Shown piece by piece: positions 27,792 through 38,368 of a stretch of DNA of 64,000 bases. The notes under the pieces are model-generated. The model saw only the letters and a program-made list of their open reading frames with translations. It did not search any database and was not told where the DNA came from. The stretch's first letter is position 1; each line of letters starts with the position of its first letter. The translations under genes were made by a program, and so were the position numbers. Origin of the DNA: Phaffia rhodozyma. Its lineage: Eukaryota > Basidiomycota > Tremellomycetes > Cystofilobasidiales > Mrakiaceae. The stretch is from the NCBI GenBank assembly GCA_014706385.1, contig JACGZH010000005.1, positions 310,001 to 374,000 of the forward strand, read 5' to 3'.

Positions 27792-28750
27792 ATGGCTCCC
27801 AAGATGGTTAGTAGTCCCATGCTCATGTATACGATCCTTTGTAGAGCCAGAAATATTCGTAAATCATCTGGCTTCATGTTAATTCTCTGCTTCTTTATGA
27901 AATAGCTTAAACGAGATGAAGAACCGGACGAGGCAGTCGAGGTCAACTGGGGTAAAAGCGTCTCTCAATTAGACCCCTGTCATTTATTGATATAGATCTG
28001 TTCTGAATAGCTCTTGGTTGAATCTTATTTATTGTGCGTATGTGCGTGTGAAACGGGTAAATAGAGGATCAATCTAGGATCAACACCTTTTCGAAACTGA
28101 ACACCCGTCTGTCAGAGGTCGAAGATCAATTGAAGCGAAAACTTGTGAGTTTTCGAATCGTATGATATCGTGTAGGCTCCGAACCTGTTGTTTTAACATG
28201 ACACATTTCTTGTCTCTATTTCTACTTTAACTTTCAGGAGGAGAAGGAAGCTCTGGATGACCTCGCCTTGGAGCTCGAGCTAGCGGATGAGGATGAGCCT
28301 GTACTGTAAGTCATGTCTCTTCGTTCTTGACGTCTTACAAGTACGAATACTGCTTTTGTATAACTACGTTTCTCATGATTTCATCTTTTATCATTCGATT
28401 GTGCGATAGGTACAAGCTTGGCGACTCGTTCTTCCACATGCCGTTACCTCGAGCACTCAAGACGTTGGAGAAGGATACGGAAGCAATGGAGACCAAGATG
28501 AACGAGTTGAGGGCAAAGAAGAGGGAATGTGAAAGCGGAATGAGCGAACTGAAGGTATTATTGTGAGTGTTATCCGTTTTCTTTACGAGTTCGACCGAGG
28601 TTCCCGTTGAGCCTTATCGATGAGGAACACAGCTGAAGATGTGATATGTCTTTGGTGTGATTCCTGGATGCTTTTCTCTTCTTCTTTATTCCCTCTAGAT
28701 ACGCCAAGTTTGGAACACAGATAAACCTAGAGACGAATCCAGATCAATGA
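27792..28750 (+). CDS. GIM3: Prefoldin subunit 4
   Basis: Beta-type subunit of the hexameric prefoldin co-chaperone that delivers nascent actin and tubulin to the CCT chaperonin. Exon 1 is MAPKM. Later exons read LKRDEEPDEAVEVNW, RINTFSKLNTRLSEVEDQLK, KLEEKEALDDLALELELADED, YKLGDSFFHMPLPRALKTLE, then a second helix and the end LLYAKFGTQINLETNPDQ. This is the two-helix-plus-hairpin plan of PFD4 with both helical arms, and the final YAKFGxxINLE is characteristic. About 140 residues, five introns. Confidence 0.94.
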
Positions 28751-29560
28751 AAGAGTTTTCATCTGATTTGAAGCTCCAGAGTTTCCTGAGCGCTGTCCTG
28801 ACTGTCTGTGCGCATGATGGGTACATATCTTTCGAGTGTTCTGTATCTGTTGGGTCGTTGCTGTTGGAACGGGACTGGGTCTCGAATCGAGGCTCCTGAA
28901 AGATACGAGCATATCAAGGAAGTTGCAATGTGTCAGCAGACATCTTCTCTTTCGACTTGCGGACTGAGAGATCCTCGAGTGAACTCACCCAAACAAGATG
29001 ATAGGATAAGCCACAGGATAAAGGCAGCGAATCTTTAAGAAGAGATGAAGGCGCATATAGTCATCGATTTGGATGGTATAGAGAAAGAAAGAGTGTTCCA
29101 AACGGACAAGAGAGTGACCTACAGAACGGCAACGAACAGAAGAAACAGATAGAATGAAGCCGAAGCTGGGGCGGTCATAGAAATACACAAAGAACAAGAA
29201 AGATGGACAACGAGGACATTGTCTTTTCAAAGAACAGGATAGGTAATACGAAGAACAACAACGAGATGGAGTTCAGGTTAGGGTTAGACTGCGTGACTTT
29301 GTAACCACTGCCCGGTCGCCATCTATTACACGGATCACGCCGCACGGACCTCCGGATCTAAATTCAGGGCATCTCGGCTAATCCGTGTCTTCTTCCGGGT
29401 CTTGTGCCTTCTAGAATTCACTGGGGAAACATTTCCGTTCTCTTACCTTCTTTTTAACCATCCACCACCCACCACCCATCACTCATCATCCATCACCCTT
29501 TGAATCAAACCTATCCTATCTCAGATCTATCATATTCTCACTCCAGCCAAACACACAGTC
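28751..29560. other. Intergenic region upstream of the STM1-like gene
   Basis: About 810 bp containing the prefoldin 4 3' UTR and the promoter of the next gene. It holds a TTAGGGTTAG element (29278-29287), a CCTCCGGAT pair of CGG-type triplets near 29350, and a pyrimidine-rich CCACC/CATC leader at 29458-29503 just upstream of the start codon. No ORF or RNA gene recognised. Confidence 0.5.
29278..29287. promoter_or_regulatory. TTAGGGTTAG element upstream of STM1-like gene
   Basis: One and a half telomere-type TTAGGG units, 274 bp upstream of the start codon. In many fungi internal TTAGGG sites are bound by Tbf1/Reb1-like factors in promoters of translation-related genes. Here that role is inference. 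Confidence 0.4.
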
Positions 29561-30624
29561 ATGACTAGAAGCAACAAAGCATTGAACCCTCGGGCTCTCG
29601 CTCACGATCGATCCATCTCTAAGTTTGTCTAGCTCCTGTTTCCTGTTTAGATTTCTTTTCTGTTCTTCCCTTCTCATTCTACATTCCATCCGCATCTCCG
29701 CAGAAACGGCCGAGATCAGTCTCAGAAGCGAGATGGCTACGGCGGCTGGGGAAATATCTCGGCCCGTCACCACCATATCACCCACGACGATTGCGTCGTC
29801 GGTACTTTCGAGGAAGAGGACGAAGCATTTGATTCACAGACCCCTCAGCCTCAGCCTCCTAAGCATGTGCCCACCGAAGACCAAAAGGTCGACAAGGTTA
29901 GTTGTCTCAATTTATCTCCCTTGAGTCCCTTTTCTTGCTTTGGTTTCTTTCAATCGCTGGAAGATTTCGGGTATAGAGGGGGTTCATTTGGTATTTGGCA
30001 TCACATGCAGAGGGGATGGCAATATTCTGATGACCGTCTCTTCTTGGCTGGATGTTGGATGAATTCGTGCGAACTCCATCTATCTGGGTTGGTGCCTACA
30101 GAGCTGGTTGAAAATATTGGATTTGACATTAGAATGGGTATATCACTTCTTGATTCTCTCGGCTTTCAACACCTTTTTGTGCTGTCTTTCATTTCGTTGA
30201 AAAATCCTAACAACGTATTCTGCCCCTTTTCGTTCTCAGGTCGCGGCTGATATCCGGGAGGGAGAGTTCAAAAAGGACCTGAATGTACGAAAGAACTTTG
30301 TCAAGCGAGCGAACAAGGGAAAGATTGGTACGTTGTCATAATTTCAAATTCAGCCAACGTTTTCCCCTTTCATCGATGCTGTATGCATTCATTCCTGCCT
30401 CACACCTCAGCAAATAAACCTCGCTTTAAAAGCTCTCGTATGTGAACTGATTCCGTATGTTCAATGTTACGTCAGCAGACCTTTCCTCCATCGCTCGAAC
30501 CTCTTACGTCGTCGCACATCAATCCCCTCCTTCTTCCGAGCTTTCCACCTCTCCGTCCACCAGCCTTTCCAGTAGCTTTGAATCCAACGCCTCTACCGGT
30601 CTTCACGTGCGTTTGTCTTTCTAA
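29561..30624 (+). CDS. Small basic fungal protein, STM1/HABP4-like
   Basis: Function not established. Exon 1 reads MTRSNKALNPRALAHDRSIS, followed after an intron by NGRDQSQKRDGYGGWGNIS. This resembles the K-x-G-A-G-x-x-N-W-G motif that opens STM1/SERBP-type ribosome-associated proteins, though the tract is degenerate here. A His-rich stretch (ARHHHITHDDC) and an acidic exon (GTFEEEDEAFDSQTPQPQPP) follow, then KKDLNVRKNFVKRANKGKI joined to ADLSSIARTSYVV, and a Ser-rich end reaching TAA at 30622-30624. I recall basidiomycete proteins sharing MTR...PRAL...S and DLxxIARTS, but they are mostly annotated as hypothetical. About 175 residues. Confidence 0.62.
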
Positions 30625-31566
30625 TGATGCGATTTTCTCCCTAGCTCTAACCCAATTAGATATTTACTGTCCTTCAACGGTTCACAGAGCGCCTTTTAAG
30701 AACCTGGCGCCATCAAATGTATTTGTATCTTTCAAAGGGGGTGAAAAAAACCTTCCAACTCAATCCTCACTACTCTTTCCTTCACGGTCTGTTTGACCAC
30801 ATATGGTTGTCGTTCTATGCGCAGTCAGAATTGCATTTCTCTTTTCTCCTTCCTTTCTCGCATTCGTTGTATGTCTTTGTACTCTGGTCACTTAGGGAGG
30901 GGGTTTCGCGATATGGTCTCTTGTTTCAAGCTATCAATGGATTGTATACTTTTTCATGTGTCGCAAGGCATTCAAATTCGTGAGAGCCACGACTACCCTT
31001 GCTGTTGTTGATTGGACCTCATCATTAGTTGAATTGATAAACATCAACGTTGCCATCATTCTAAATTTCATAGTTTGATCAAAGTCCCAAAAGAAGAAAA
31101 AAAAAGGGGGAAAATGAAAGTGAACACATAAGTTCCCTCCACGTGGTTATAGACATATGTACGGAGTTGTTTGTTGGGAATAACATAAGGGAGTATATGG
31201 CAGAAGACAGTGTTCGGATACATATAGGTTTATGGAAAGAGCAAGGATGGAGGAAGAGAGGGGTATCATGGCCGATCGGTGATGACCTACATGGAGCATA
31301 TGTACGTAAGTTGAAAAGTGAAAACACGGGATAAAGAACATGGAGCCTGACTAAAAAGTGGAAACCCGAAGACATAGAATATGTCGGTTGACAAGAGAAG
31401 AGAGTTTGACATGATGATAGCTAGAAGCAAGGTGAGATTGGCAAGTGAATAAGGAAAACGTAAGGAACTGTGACTCGTTCATCGTTGTTTGTGAGTTGGA
31501 TGATGTCTATCGATGGCTCTAGAATTGTCAAGGGACAAGGAAGTACCAACAAACGTAAACTGGCAT
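30625..31566. other. Gene-free region, 942 bp
   Basis: Convergent 3' ends of the STM1-like gene and the coiled-coil gene, unusually long for this window. The first 300 bp are T-rich and the rest is balanced. Short frames occur on both strands, but none has recognisable content or splice continuity. A homopurine A9G5 tract sits at about 31093-31110. Confidence 0.5.
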
Positions 31567-34500
31567 TCAGTGATACTTGGTTGACGGCGAGGCATCTGTT
31601 AAATAAAGGGCGTACCGAAGTGTCTTCCGACCATTCCTAACCATCTCATTTATGAATACCACGGCGATCACGACGATCTGGCAGAAGAACCAGAGATCCA
31701 TCAATGTTTCGATCCAGCGCGCGCTTATCCGGTCCATTGTTTCGTACGAAATCACTCTCGATGACCAGCTCCTATATCGAACTCGATTGATGTTTGTTTC
31801 GTCATCTCGATTACCATTTCCGTCACCTCCAGAGGATTTCTTATCCTGTACAGAAATTGTTCGATCAAGGGCTACTCGCCGAGCAGCGAGTTCTCGCTTC
31901 GTAGGCGCGCGGAGTACTTCCCTACTATAAGGATCTAATCCATTCCGCCTAGCTTCATTCATTCGTTCCTCCCTGAACGACCTTCGTTCAGTTATCAGAT
32001 CCTCTTCGTCCGGCTCGACAGGTTCCGGATAGAACGTCGTCTCGAACGGGTCTGACACGTTCAATGGAATGAGCGTAGGAAGGAAAGACCAAAGTGCAGT
32101 AGCAATCGACATTGGATCATGATCCGCGGCCGGAACAATACCGTGGGGAGAAGTACCAGTTCGACTGGTAGGGTCGAGTGACTCGTCAGACCATCTGACA
32201 ACACGTTCCGAGACGGCTCGATCTAGCAGTTCGAATGTCTCTGAATTAGAAAACGTGGAGAGTCGAGTGAGAGAGCCAAGAGGGAAGATTGGAGTCGACG
32301 TGTCTAGGTATTGATCTTCTAAAGAGTGTCCAACGCCTGACTCTCGGTCGATCACCAGCTCTTCCGGTTGAGATCGAACCATCAATGCGTTAGAATGAGA
32401 AGGAGACAGAGAGAAAGAAGAAGAGCCGTCTGATACCCCGGACGGCTCGTCCTCCCAGCCTTCCATCGTAGGATCAACAGTACCAAATTCGTCACGTATA
32501 GTAGAAATAGAAAAGATTGAGGATGGAGACGGAGTGTGTGGGACGCCTTCCAACCGAGCCCGCCGATAATGTCTTCCAGACAACCTCGTTCTGCTGTTCG
32601 ATGTCATGGACGACGGTGACGGCAACGACGAAGGAGATGTCCCGGACACATTCGCCGTCTCAAGTGGTTTTCTCCAGCTTGGCTGACCAGATTTCGGCTC
32701 AGGATCAAACAGTGAAGATTCCGAGTCTGTTGTTCTCGATTTCTCTTCAATCTCTCCGAACTCATTCTCTAGTGTCATTCGGCGGACCTGCTGATGACAA
32801 TCAGTCATCTCGGTAGTATAACTGATTCGAAGCTTTAGTGGAGATCCCATGTGAAGCATTCGCGAAGAACCTTCGGGACTAAGACCGATAGAGGAATCAT
32901 GCGCGCCTCGAGGTAGACGGGTTGGAGAAGTTAAAGTTGAGATGGTTGGAGAGATGAAAGGGCTAGCCGCTCTAGTTCGTCTTCTCCGTTCGATTGTAAG
33001 TCGGTTTCCAGTTCCAAATCTAGAAGAGGGAGACGTCGGGCCCACAGAAGCAGGAGCAGCATGAAACAGTAAGCCTGAAGGGGATTCATCGTGCAATATT
33101 GACCGGGGAGAGCTGAGAAGAACAGAGGGCGAGGGTGAGAGTGCATTCGAATCAGATAGCCGGTCAGTGATCGGAGGGGACGAAGAGAAGAACTTGATCT
33201 CGAGGCTGGATGTGGTAGGTGATCTTCCAGGTGTCGTGGGAATCAACCTTGCCTTGTTTTCACTTGTAATCAAACTGGGCGATCCTTTCCGCGACGAGGA
33301 TCTTGTTGGCCGTCTGCCCGATCTGCTATCATCTTCAGCTTTGTCAGTTTGTTCGTCCAGGTCAATCACCTCCAACCCAGCCTTCTCCACCTCACTTTCG
33401 AGAATCTCATAGACTCCCTTTAGTTCATCTCCTTCCTTCTTGGCTTTATCAAGCTTGGCATCCATCTCATCTCTCTTTTTCCGGATGTCTGTATTAGCAT
33501 GCTCGAGTTCCTCTATCTTCTTCAACAGCTGTGATATCAGCGCCTTCTCCGTCTCAGAGTCAGCAGTCTGGGGATGAATCTTCCGAGGAGACGACTTTGC
33601 AGAGAGTTCGGGACCAAGAAGAGAAAGCGAGCGAGCACGAGGTGAGATGGAGGGAGAAAGAGAGGACGTTTCGATGGGCGAACCATCCTCAGCCGGCGCG
33701 TTCTTCGGTTTGAAACCTGATGCTCGGTCTGATGATGGTGAACTTGAAGCAGAGGATGGTTCGTTCGTGGATAACTTTCTACTCTCCAGCGCGCTGCTGT
33801 TTCGGTCGGAGTTCACATTATTCTCCTCGATCTCTTGTTCGAGTCGAGCTCGTCTTCGTTCGGCCCAACCGCCGTCTCGAGAAGAGTTTGCGAAGTTGTC
33901 TCCTCTAGAACTTCGCTTTCCAACCTCTTGTTCGAGAGTCTGATTCTTCTCGCGCAAGGTATCGACGATAGCTTCTGTTCCTTCTAGTGCGGCCCGAAGA
34001 GATCCAATTTCTTTTTCGAGTTTTCGAAGTTTCTTCTTGCCTGAGAAAGAGAAAGCCAAACGTTAAGATCGAGATTCTACTGGGTCTCACAAAGATCACA
34101 CACGAGATGGAACGAACCAGTTTGATCAGCATCCTCCGTTTCTTCTTGCAAAGCCTCCAACTGTACGGCCAGCTCGTGGTTTTGCTCCCTTAAGAATGCC
34201 AAAGCTTGAGGAGACGCCGAGAGACTGGATTGTCTCCTTCTATGCCTCGTGATCGTACCAGAGAAGGTTGCGCTTGTAGGAGAAGACTCTGTAGTGGTAG
34301 AAGCCATATGTGACGCTGCGTCCAACACGTTCGTTTTCGCGGACGATGATGATGATAGAAATTCGGGAGCGCGCGAGGGAGGTCGATCATAGGATTGGAA
34401 CAACTCTTCATCTGGTTCAAGAGACTCTTGGAAAGAATGGGAGTACAAACCGAATGAATGGACACGAGACCGGGCTGGCGTATGAAGTTCTGGCCTAGAG

Positions 34501-35251
34501 TCAGGGGCAGGTTGATCCAGTTGAGCGTCTGAGTCGTCGGTCACCCAGGAGGAAGCAGTCACGGCGGACGGTCGGACCGGCCGTCTATGCGAGGTAGGCA
34601 TAGTCTCTGGCAGAGAAGCTAGAAGAGATTCGTGTCGCTTACGGAGAGCAATGTTGTTCTCCAGTAAGGACTTTCCGATGGAAGCAGCTAGCTCGAGCTC
34701 TTTTCACGTTCATTGAAAAGTAACTGCCGGTCAGCCTCTAGAGAAATCAAAACTTCAACAAGAGACGGACAGATAGACAGACCTCTTTCTCGCTCTCTGA
34801 TAACCTTATCTGCTTCGAGAAGCAATCTGTCAAGCTCCTCTCTGCTCCTGGCTTTGACCCACTGCTCTGTTGTCTCGCTTTCCTTCTGTGATCCCTCACT
34901 GTCGACTGATATGCCCACCAACCCACCTGGAACTCTGGAGGTTTCATCAGGGTCCTCTATCGAGAGAGGTAGTCCCGAGATGGACAAGTACGGAGGCGGA
35001 GGCGGCGAGCTGTATTGGTGTACGATTGAAGACGGGATAGATCTCAGCTTCCGAGGGTCGGTTAGGTCCCCAGATTCGGAACCAAGATTACCACTGGACG
35101 AAATAGATGTGCTAAACGAGGAAGAGGCCGAGGATGGAAACGAGGCTGAGGCCGAGAGGGATGGTCGATGAAACCGACGGCCGGAAGCCGTTCTGTTTCG
35201 ACTATTGTTCGGTGGACGAGGCCGGGGAGTTGAAGCTGTTTCATGAAACAT
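31567..35251 (-). CDS. Tail-anchored coiled-coil protein with CC1-box-like motif; candidate dynein adaptor
   Basis: Not assigned to a known fungal gene. The start is ATG 35251 (MFHETASTPRPRPP), directly after a CCCCACAG acceptor, so a 5' UTR intron is likely. After about 130 low-complexity residues comes EELDRLLLEADKVIRE. Splicing from the donor near 34782 to the acceptor near 34699 then gives ERELELAASIGKSLLENN and IALRKRHESL. The AASIG codons are 34674-34688 and match the AAxxG CC1 box of BICD, Spindly, TRAK and HAP1. A second exon carries FLREQNHELAVQLEALQEE, joined to KKKLRKLEKEIGSLRAALEG. A third coiled coil is LLKKIEELEHANTDIRKKRD. About 500 Ser/Pro-rich residues separate this from a C-terminal hydrophobic segment, LWFFCQIVVIAVVFINEMV, with a basic 20-residue tail. 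Roughly 1,200 residues with few introns, unlike its neighbours. Function is inference. Confidence 0.7.
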
Positions 35252-35881
35252 CTGTGGGGAAACCAAACAAACAGGAAGAACAGAGAAAGGCGATATAGAA
35301 CACGAGAGCGATTCTTTGCACTCGGGCAGCTCCGAAAGGAGGGCTGAACGTTTATGCACGAACCCAGAACAGAAGAATTTTGAAGACTGAAGAGAGAAAG
35401 AAGGTGTCGACACCAGGGAGATGAAGAACCAAAGAGGTGAGCTGCTGAAAATAATGTCGATTGATAGGAACCAGATGGGATAGAGCCGAAAAGCCAAACA
35501 AATAAAAAAGACGAGAAGGATAAACTCAAGGTTTGTCGAGAATCAAGAATAATCACAACAACACAGATCCCGGTATATTATTTTTCAACAGGCGCATGAT
35601 CGTATCATAACACGAGCACAAACATTCGTTATCTATCAGTCTGTCTGTCATTCTTTCCTTCCTGGTCAAGTTCACTCCGAGTGAACGGACAGTGTAGATC
35701 ATTGGCTTCAATGCAAAGAGTGGGTCAAGACCAGAGTTGGTGGGCCAAGTGAGCGAGAAATCTTCGAAGAAAGCAGTCATGCGACAAGTGGATATATCCC
35801 GTATCCCTGCCCTACGATAAAAATCTACATTTATCGAAAAAAAAAAGAAAGAAAAAGAAAACGACAACACAAGGGACATGT
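35252..35881. other. 5' region of the coiled-coil gene and 3' region of UTP15
   Basis: About 630 bp between tandem minus-strand genes. The part next to the coiled-coil gene is probably a 5' UTR with an intron ending at 35252. An upstream in-frame ATG at 35497 exists, but it would add a hydrophobic, unfamiliar N-terminus and I do not favour it. An A-rich run lies near 35840-35860. Confidence 0.5.
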
Positions 35882-38038
35882 CTAAACAGCTACCGATCCA
35901 GTCCCAGTCACCGAATCCTCCTTTCGAACCGCTCCAGCAGTCTTGACAGAGACCATAGCGTTTGAGATCAACATATCGACCATTCCCTTCAGACCGAGAA
36001 CAACGTCTCGCTGGACTTTTAGCTCTTCAGCTACTTTCTTCTGGAGTCGAACAAACAAGTCATCGATCAGAGGCGACTGGCCCATCACGGGTGCGTACAG
36101 GTCTATGAAACATGAGGAGACAAGAAAAGTTAGCACATGACGACAATTCAAAACAAACAAAAGTAGAGGAAACAGCAGAAAGTTACAAACGCACCGAGCA
36201 CGACGATGGTCACCTGGGCAGCGATAGCGCTGAATCGGGTATCAGTGATATTCCGAAGGAGGAACCTGAGGACAGGCTCTAGCGAGATATCGTCCCTCCC
36301 GGAAAGCGCTATACGAAGACCATCTCTGGCCGAGAGCTCCCGGATGACAGTGAACGAGGTCGTCGGCGGGAGGTCCTACATAAGATGTGACGGGAAATAT
36401 AGGCAAGGATCAGTATTCCGGGGTCACGCAACGTATTCTCTTCAACTACTTCTTGAAACAACACACGAAGAGGTAGACTGACCCGTTTCAAAGCGGCATC
36501 TAAGGCAGCACCGTACCTGAACTCCTTCAAGAAGCGATCGTACACTCTCATCCGTCCGTTCCTCTTCTGATCGCTCACCCTGATCTCCCCAACCTCTCCC
36601 GCAGACTTTTGCTTCCCCTTATCCTTCACTCGACCGGTCTCAGCTGTCTGGATCAGTTGTCCAAGATCGGCTCCAGCGGAGAGAAACGAGGTGTAAGTAG
36701 ACGGGTTCAATGGTGTGTCATCAGCTGGGAATGCACTTGAGCTTGGGGCATTTTTCGGGGGCGCTCGTTGACGGATTGACAATGTCGAGTCAGATAAACC
36801 GGCGGCAATGTGGGTATCATCAGGCTGAAAAGACATTGGAGAGGCAAGCCAACGAGTTATTTAGTCCAAGAGCGCAGGCGAAATCAGAAAGAGGCTTGAT
36901 CAAACTCACAGAAATAGCCAAACACAGGATAGGCGCAGAGTACCGCATGGTATGAACAACCTTCCAACTCGCAACATCCCAAACTTTGACCATTTGATCG
37001 AGCGATCCACTGAGTGCTCTCCTTCCCGGTCCATCCCAAGCAAGACAGGTAACTGTCTTTTGGTGATTGCTAACAGCCTTAAGTGCTTTACCTCCCGCAG
37101 CAAGATCCCAAGCTCTGACTACCGGCCCACCGGCAGAGAGAAGCATACCTCCTGACGGATGAGGTAACACACACTCCACAGCGTATCCGGTGTGGCCGAG
37201 CGTCATTTCAGCTTCGCCCGTTCGTACGTCCCAAAGCTTAACAGTGGTGTCATATGAACCGGTGATGATCGTGGAAGGAGAAGTCGGGTGGAAGGCAGCT
37301 GTGCGGATGTAGTCGGTATGGCCATGGAAAGTCATGAGAGGAGTGGAAGAAGTGAGGTCGTGAAGCGCGGCGGTGGTGTCGTCGGACGCGGTCAAAAGCT
37401 GCGAAAGATTGTGAGGAGAAAACCTGGTAGCATGAACGGGTCTATAAGAATGAACAAGCAGAGCGTGTATACATGAATCAGTGTTGGTGCGTGAATCAGG
37501 TCAGGCATCAGTAAATTGAACAACTGTTCTTACTGAGCATGATGTTTGATCTGTTTGAGAATTTCTCGGGAGTTCAAATTGAAGACCTAAGAAGGGAAGA
37601 CAGATTAAACATCCGCATCGAGTTAGTTCTTATCCAGTTCAAAAGGCTAAAGAAGAAGCTATGCTCCTGTTCTCTTGCACTCAGCGTTGTGAATGAGGAG
37701 GAAACAGAAAGGCCACTTACCTGAACAAGACCAGAATCGTCTCCTGCGACGAGCAGATTTCCGTCCTCTCTGATCTCTCCACTTCTAGCAGTCTCCTTGA
37801 ACCTAGAAACGTTCTTGACAACCTTGTTCGTCCTAGGAGCATACACTTTGACTTCGGCCGAGGATGTCACTGCCAATCGATGAGGTTTTGAAGGAGCAAA
37901 CTGAAGGTGTACGATCGGAGCATACTCTTTGATGTACGTTGGCGACTTGTACCGACGCCAATGTCTTGCTTCCGGCGAGCGACCGATGGTCGGAAGTTGA
38001 GGGTGTTTGACCACCTGTGCGGGAGCGTAGGATGTCAT
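35882..38038 (-). CDS. UTP15: U3 snoRNP / small-subunit processome protein UTP15
   Basis: Component of the t-UTP (UTP-A) subcomplex that binds nascent pre-rRNA and couples Pol I transcription to 18S processing in the nucleolus. Starts at 38038 (MTSYAPAQVVKHPQLP). Seven-bladed WD40 propeller repeats are visible: PIVHLQFAPSKPHRLAVTSS, LLTASDDTTAALHDL, TIITGSYDTTVKLWDVRTGE, MLLSAGGPVVRAWDLAAGG and RRALSGSLDQMVKVWDVASW. The C-terminal UTP15 domain follows, with RVYDRFLKEFRYGAALDAAL, ARDGLRIALSGRDDISLEPV, LRFLLRN and DLYAPVMGQSPLIDDLFVRL. Full family architecture, about 530 residues, five or six introns. Diverges from SAC3. Confidence 0.95.
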
Positions 38039-38368
38039 ATGTGTCAACCTGGATGATTATCTGAGTGTCGAAGGCAAACGTCGACAAGCTACACTGTTGG
38101 CTGAAACGAGAGTAGTAAGTAGAAACGGTTTGTCTGAGAGGTCTTCAAAAAAGTTGATGGCTTATGTAATTACACATATATTCATCTAACATATATACCA
38201 TAGGCACAGCCGAAAACACGTGCCTGCACTTCTAATTAGAGATTCTCTCAAGATGTACTACGGAAGATTACAGTAATCTACAAGGAAAAACCATCAGGCG
38301 AGTTGTTTCCAATCCTCCTTTCCATCAAGCATCCATCAATCAACGACAAACGTGTAGACAGAGTCGGC
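38039..38368. promoter_or_regulatory. Shared promoter of UTP15 and SAC3 with CACGTG box
   Basis: 330 bp between divergent start codons. A CACGTG palindrome lies at 38217-38222 in the context AAACACGTGCC, identical over 11 bases to the box between SPF45 and SLT2. A TATATA-type A/T stretch lies about 30 bp away, near 38190. Confidence 0.55.

Noticed and set aside
31079..31375. 98-codon minus-strand frame in the 942-bp gap
   Set aside because: Composition and content unlike the neighbouring proteins, no splice partners, and it lies where two convergent 3' UTRs are expected.
34713..35171. 152-codon + strand frame opposite the coiled-coil gene
   Set aside because: Antisense to a Ser/Pro-rich exon; no recognisable content and no splice continuity.
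35252..35497. Upstream start (35497) for the coiled-coil gene
   Set aside because: Adds about 80 residues with an unfamiliar hydrophobic N-terminus and crosses a good CCCCACAG acceptor right before ATG 35251.
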